DNA of 64,000 nt, taken from positions 3,168,001 to 3,232,000 of the forward strand of contig NZ_CP067377.1 of assembly GCF_019565455.1 (NCBI RefSeq), written 5' to 3'. Shown one piece after another: positions 60,951-64,000 of the stretch; the first letter of the stretch is position 1, and each line of letters opens with the position of its first letter. The translations under genes were made by a program, and so were the position numbers. The notes below the pieces were generated by a model. That model had not been told where the DNA came from, made no database searches, and worked only from the letters and a program-made list of their open reading frames with translations. The stretch is from Flavobacterium oreochromis. Lineage in GTDB: Bacteria > Bacteroidota > Bacteroidia > Flavobacteriales > Flavobacteriaceae.

Positions 60951-61860
60951 TATTCTGAATACGGTATATAGTTAATTAACAAATTTGGCTCGTCAAGTTT
61001 CATATACCCCGCGTCGGCAATTCTTATCTCATTTATTGCCCCTACGTTTTGTATGTCAGGCGTTGTGTAATCATAATCACCATATTTTGAAAAGGCCTCT
61101 TTTATGACCCGGCAATATTACTCCTGGTACTTGTTGCAACTTGTCAACTAAATAGGTCAAAACAAGCTTTCCGTTTTCAAAATCAATAGACTTTAAGTAC
61201 TTGTTAATTTGGCTTATTACTGGGCTTTGTTCAGTTCCGTCAAGCCTTGAACCATCGGCCGCCAAAACCAAAGGATTGTAATAAATATCCAATTTCAATT
61301 TTAGCATATCGGCGTTGCCGGTTGTTACATTTACCACGGTTCCGGCGTCTGCAACATTTTTGTTAAAATAATCGCTTAACGCGGTCACTTGCTCAGGTAT
61401 TAGAGGAACGTACTCTCCGTTTACAGTTCTAACAACTTTTAACCTTAAAGTCCCATAACCGTTTTGTACAACTCGAACCGTTGCCGCATTACTTACAATT
61501 TTAGCCGCTGTAATTTGAGCGTCCGTAAGCCCTGATAAATCATAATAATCTTTCTCAAAGACCAATGGAATACCGTACATAAAGGCAAGAGCTTTTTCGC
61601 GGTACCACTTTGGTGTATGTATGCGCGATTCCGCGATTCGTTTTTCAACTTCTTTTTAAAAGTATCCCAGTATTGCTCTTGTACGAATTGGGCAAAAGAG
61701 TAAATCCAAACCCATAAGCGCCAAACTGCCGCTTTGCTAGTACTGTTTATATTGTTAAACGCTTTTTCATCATCCGTTAAAATTTCCAAAGTGGAAAGCT
61801 CCCGGCTTGCGCTTTTGCGTCTAAAATAGTTTTTTGAATTTCGTTTATATTTCTTGACAT
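60950..61860 (-). CDS. Baseplate J-like protein (three frameshifts)
   Basis: About 303 residues reconstructed from MSRNINEIQKTILDAKA. Typical late features are AATVRVVQNGYGTLRLKVV, the periplasmic-wedge-like TGNADMLKLKLDIYYNPLVL, and SQINKYLKSIDFENGKLVLTYLVDKL. The breaks are a missing base near 61798, a missing A in an A5 run near 61663, and an extra G near 61112. The last of these restores LPVIKEAFSKYGDYDYTTP. Baseplate J links the tail tube's end to the fibre network, so this marks a contractile-tail phage. Confidence 0.75.
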
Positions 61861-61862
61861 AC

Positions 61863-62459
61863 TTATAACATTATTGGGAACTCATAGGCAAACAAATCTT
61901 GTAAGGTCTGTTTTTCCATTGTATCAAAACCGGCGGCCGGTATTAATTTTTTGTTTTGGTAAAACTCTACTATATCATTCTCTTTTGCGATTTCATTTGG
62001 TACATTTAACTGATCACCGGGCGACAACATTTCAGTAATACTGATATTATTTTCTACAGCTATTGCCAAAATACCGCGTAAGGTTCCGCAATGGTGCAAA
62101 GTGAAATCTAAAAGGCTTTGGTTATGTAGGATTGTTTTTTGCATTTTTGAGCTGTTTATTTTCTTTTTTAACTCCGTTATCTCTCTTTCAAGAAGCCTAA
62201 TTTTACGGTCTTTTAACTGGTTTTCCTCCTCTAAAATCTGAACCTTTCTTTGCATAATTTGTTCAAACTCGATATACTTTTTTTCATATCGTCGCTCCAA
62301 ATCGTCAAGCATACCCCGGTAATGGTTTGATAGTTTTATATCATTTTCAATAGCTGTGTTTTCTACATCAACTTTATACTTACTTCGAGTAAATAAAAAT
62401 GTAATAATCCCTGCACCGCCTGTCGACGTTAAAAGTGCCGTAAAAAAAGTTAAACTCAT
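61863..62459 (-). CDS. Phage protein: membrane-anchored coiled coil joined to a LysM-like tail protein
   Basis: 198 residues. An N-terminal hydrophobic segment (FFTALLTSTGGAGIITFLF) precedes a long coiled coil (about 45-105). A segment starting MQKTILHNQSLLDF follows, with LGIL-type repeats and 'ISITEMLSPGDQLNVP', which looks like the start of a separate LysM-type tail protein. The join falls at an internal Met after SSK, so this may be two genes fused by a lost stop or frameshift, or a true fusion. Confidence 0.55.
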   Translation of the reverse strand: MSLTFFTALLTSTGGAGIITFLFTRSKYKVDVENTAIENDIKLSNHYRGMLDDLERRYEKKYIEFEQIMQRKVQILEEENQLKDRKIRLLEREITELKKKINSSKMQKTILHNQSLLDFTLHHCGTLRGILAIAVENNISITEMLSPGDQLNVPNEIAKENDIVEFYQNKKLIPAAGFDTMEKQTLQDLFAYEFPIML

Positions 62460-62461
62460 AG

Positions 62462-62686
62462 TTAAGTAATTGTATGCGTTATTGTTCCAGTAACCGGACC
62501 ACCACCTGACGGGGCGACTAAACCGGTCGTATAATTTATTTTTGCTTCTTTAATTTCTTCAATAATTGCCTTTGCCAATTTTGAGGCAAAGTTTTGTTTT
62601 GAGGCATTTGGATTATCATTTTCCTGTTGGCACTCGTCCAATATGGCGACAATCTTATTTGTTAATCTTTGCTCGTTTAAAGGCAT
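62462..62686 (-). CDS. Small phage structural-region protein
   Basis: 74 residues with a helical N-terminal half (MPLNEQRLTNKIVAILDEC...KLAKAIIEEIKEA) and a Gly/Thr-rich end (APSGGGPVTGTITHTIT). It is a common kind of small gene between gp45/gpV-like and tail-LysM genes in Bacteroidota phages. No named function. Confidence 0.5.
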   Translation of the reverse strand: MPLNEQRLTNKIVAILDECQQENDNPNASKQNFASKLAKAIIEEIKEAKINYTTGLVAPSGGGPVTGTITHTIT

Positions 62687-62693
62687 TTTAAAA

Positions 62694-63227
62694 TCATTTT
62701 AAAAATTGATTAATTCGGTTTTCAACATCAACGAAATCGGCAATATTTACAAGTTGAATTGTAGAGCCGGTATTTGTCGTAAATTTTAATTTCTTACACG
62801 CTTTTACTAAATCGGCCATTATTTTTTTAAGGGTTTCGTTTTCCTTTTTAAGAAGAAAACCCTCTTGGTCAATCTCAAACTCTACCTTATCGCGTTTAAA
62901 CAAAAATTTATCTTTATCAATAAATAACTGCGATTGTTCAATGTTAAAATCTAAACTTTCAACCTCAGAGTATGCCTCAATATAAAGCTGCTTTAAATCC
63001 TCATTAATTGGGCTTACTAAAACAGAGCTCCCGACTTTAGGAAACAAGAAAAACGCTTTCCCGTTTGCCTTTATAACAGATGATAGTCTTACGTTTGTGT
63101 ATTCGAGAGCATCGTCTTTAACCTTACAGGTTCCGGACGATTTATCAATTGAGATAACTTCAACCGGGAACGTATCGACGTCCCTTTGTTTAAGTTTTCT
63201 AAATGCGTCTTGTAGCTCTTTTTCCAT
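62694..63227 (-). CDS. Phage baseplate assembly protein, gp45/gpV-like
   Basis: 177 residues. The first half is an OB-like domain (DTFPVEVISIDKSSGTCKVKDD, FFLFPKVGSSVLVSPINED). The second half is a beta-helix-like charged stretch (KFLFKRDKVEFEIDQEGFLLKK) ending in a helix. This agrees with tail-spike (gpV/gp45) proteins. Its start shares one base with the stop of the gpD-like gene. Confidence 0.65.
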   Translation of the reverse strand: MEKELQDAFRKLKQRDVDTFPVEVISIDKSSGTCKVKDDALEYTNVRLSSVIKANGKAFFLFPKVGSSVLVSPINEDLKQLYIEAYSEVESLDFNIEQSQLFIDKDKFLFKRDKVEFEIDQEGFLLKKENETLKKIMADLVKACKKLKFTTNTGSTIQLVNIADFVDVENRINQFLK

Positions 63228-64000
63228 TACAGTCTATTACCTATCGTTACCTTTCGACGAGCTCCTCCGGTTCCAAACGTGGTGACTACTTTTTTAATAA
63301 AATAGTTTCCCTCTCTGTTTGGGTGTTCGCTGTCCAAAATTTTTGCTTTCATTCCCCTGGTGGCGAATGGAATTAAAAAGCCTGTAACATCGCCCTCGAA
63401 ACCGTCATATTTCAATTTTTCAATTTCGGCTTTTGCCATTTCCTCCAATTTTTTAGTGTCAGAAATAACAGAGGTATGGTAAGTTCTTTGCTCCCCGTCA
63501 GGGTCACCAACTTCAATACTTTGCCGCTTGTTTTCTTTGTCTATGTACGTGTACTTAATTTTTATTTTCCTGTCCTCTTTGGTTTTAAACTCGAGGTTAT
63601 TTTCAACTAAATTGTAGTTTAGATCATAAACCACAGTTTGGCTAACATTTGTGAGTTGTTCTAGACCGCAATACAATTTGCCCGCGTCATCAATGAAAAC
63701 AGACATTAGTAAATCTTTTTTCAAACTCTCAAGAACCTGAGCACCGTTTGCGTTTTTGATAATCCATTTATCTAACTTAACGTGCGGTATATTATCGGCC
63801 AATTGTACCGGAGTATCTTTTACAACCTCCTTTAAAATTTCTTTCATTGTGGTACTTTCCCAACTCTTTGTTATGTTCTTACGTCTAAGCAACCAAAGGG
63901 AGTCCTCGCAATGAATTTCAAGAGGTGTTTTAGGGCTAATCTTTTTTACAAAACCGGTAAACTCAACACCGGAGTATTTTCCCTCATAGGCCAAAGTGAT
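63227..64000 (-). CDS. Phage late control gene D (gpD)-like tail hub protein, 5' end outside window
   Basis: At least 257 residues. The frame is open to the right edge. Features are FTGFVKKISPKTPLEIHCEDSLWLLRR, TMKEILKEVV, LDKWIIKNANGAQVLESLKKD and a late VTIGNRL. This pattern is that of gpD/VgrG-like hub proteins joining the tail tube to the spike. The next genes are the gpV/gp45-like spike and baseplate proteins, which supports it. Confidence 0.7.
   Translation of the reverse strand: MTLAYEGKYSGVEFTGFVKKISPKTPLEIHCEDSLWLLRRKNITKSWESTTMKEILKEVVKDTPVQLADNIPHVKLDKWIIKNANGAQVLESLKKDLLMSVFIDDAGKLYCGLEQLTNVSQTVVYDLNYNLVENNLEFKTKEDRKIKIKYTYIDKENKRQSIEVGDPDGEQRTYHTSVISDTKKLEEMAKAEIEKLKYDGFEGDVTGFLIPFATRGMKAKILDSEHPNREGNYFIKKVVTTFGTGGARRKVTIGNRL

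Larger units (their letters stand above)
55734..64000 (-). mobile_element. Right part of a contractile-tail prophage, continuing beyond the window
   Basis: All genes from 55835 to the window end run on the minus strand, are tightly packed and are visibly richer in G and C than the flanking chromosome. Order from the window end is gpD-like, gp45/gpV-like, small tail protein, coiled-coil/LysM-like protein, baseplate J, tail-tip and fibre genes, holin-like protein, then the cargo module. The tail is that of a myovirus or a Mu-like transposable phage. Head, packaging and integration genes lie outside, so intactness, phage type and tailocin status cannot be judged. The right boundary at about 55734 is inferred from repeats and composition. 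Confidence 0.75.

Overview
The window is an AT-rich chromosome segment from a member of the Bacteroidota, most likely the class Flavobacteriia. The evidence is family-level: a type III glutamine synthetase, a bifunctional RelA/SpoT protein, an acyl-CoA reductase inside a serine-synthesis gene set, DUF2911, DUF6787 and DUF937 proteins, no Shine-Dalgarno dependence, and promoters of the flavobacterial TTG/TAnnTTTG type. I see no rRNA, tRNA or CRISPR array.

Layout. 1-15 kb: end of an HTH regulator, recG, an ABC-F ATPase, a coupled Lgt-like + Tes-like radical SAM lipid-enzyme pair, small membrane proteins, a TlpA-like lipoprotein, an M1 aminopeptidase, a bestrophin channel, Kup, and secreted or membrane proteins. 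15-20 kb: a MITE-like inverted-repeat element, then a cNMP/CBS/DUF294 signalling protein, a DnaQ-like exonuclease and acetyl-CoA synthetase. 20-30 kb: surface-glycan genes (MBOAT and SGNH acyltransferases, polysaccharide deacetylase, glycosyltransferase), UspA, DUF2911 and two exported surface proteins, followed by about 0.8 kb of decayed DNA. 30-42 kb: housekeeping genes (aspartate-type aminotransferase, folE, cysS, yidD, ferredoxin, acyl-CoA reductase, serC, a serA-like gene, DUF937, relA/spoT). 42-45.3 kb: phage-type HTH regulators with shared operator-like sites, and orphan small membrane proteins.

45.5-53 kb is the most distinctive block. It is a RiPP (ribosomally made, modified peptide) cluster on the minus strand: an outer-membrane beta-barrel receptor, two double-glycine-leader precursor peptides whose cores share a Cys-rich C-x(2,3)-G-N-C-V-x-G-C-G motif, a radical SAM/SPASM maturase, and a C39-peptidase ABC exporter that overlaps it. 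About 300-bp direct repeats flank the cluster. The proposed route is synthesis of the precursor, modification by the radical SAM enzyme, cleavage after GG and export by the ABC protein, with the outer-membrane protein as partner. glnA follows.

55.7-64 kb is the end of a contractile-tail prophage, visibly richer in G+C. It carries gpD-like, gp45/gpV-like and baseplate-J genes, tail-tip genes and a holin-like protein. It ends in a cargo module of a 42-aa protein, an ABC-ATPase/GNAT fusion and a formyltransferase, which resembles phage Mu com-mom in layout. A plus-strand promoter and terminator bracket a structured candidate ncRNA antisense to the leader of that module.

About 30 single-base frameshifts, nearly all missing bases in A, T or G runs, break genes across the window. 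They hit essential genes such as cysS and serC. Most are therefore more likely sequence errors (or slippage-tolerated sites) than true pseudogenes. I give reconstructed gene spans and name the break in each case.
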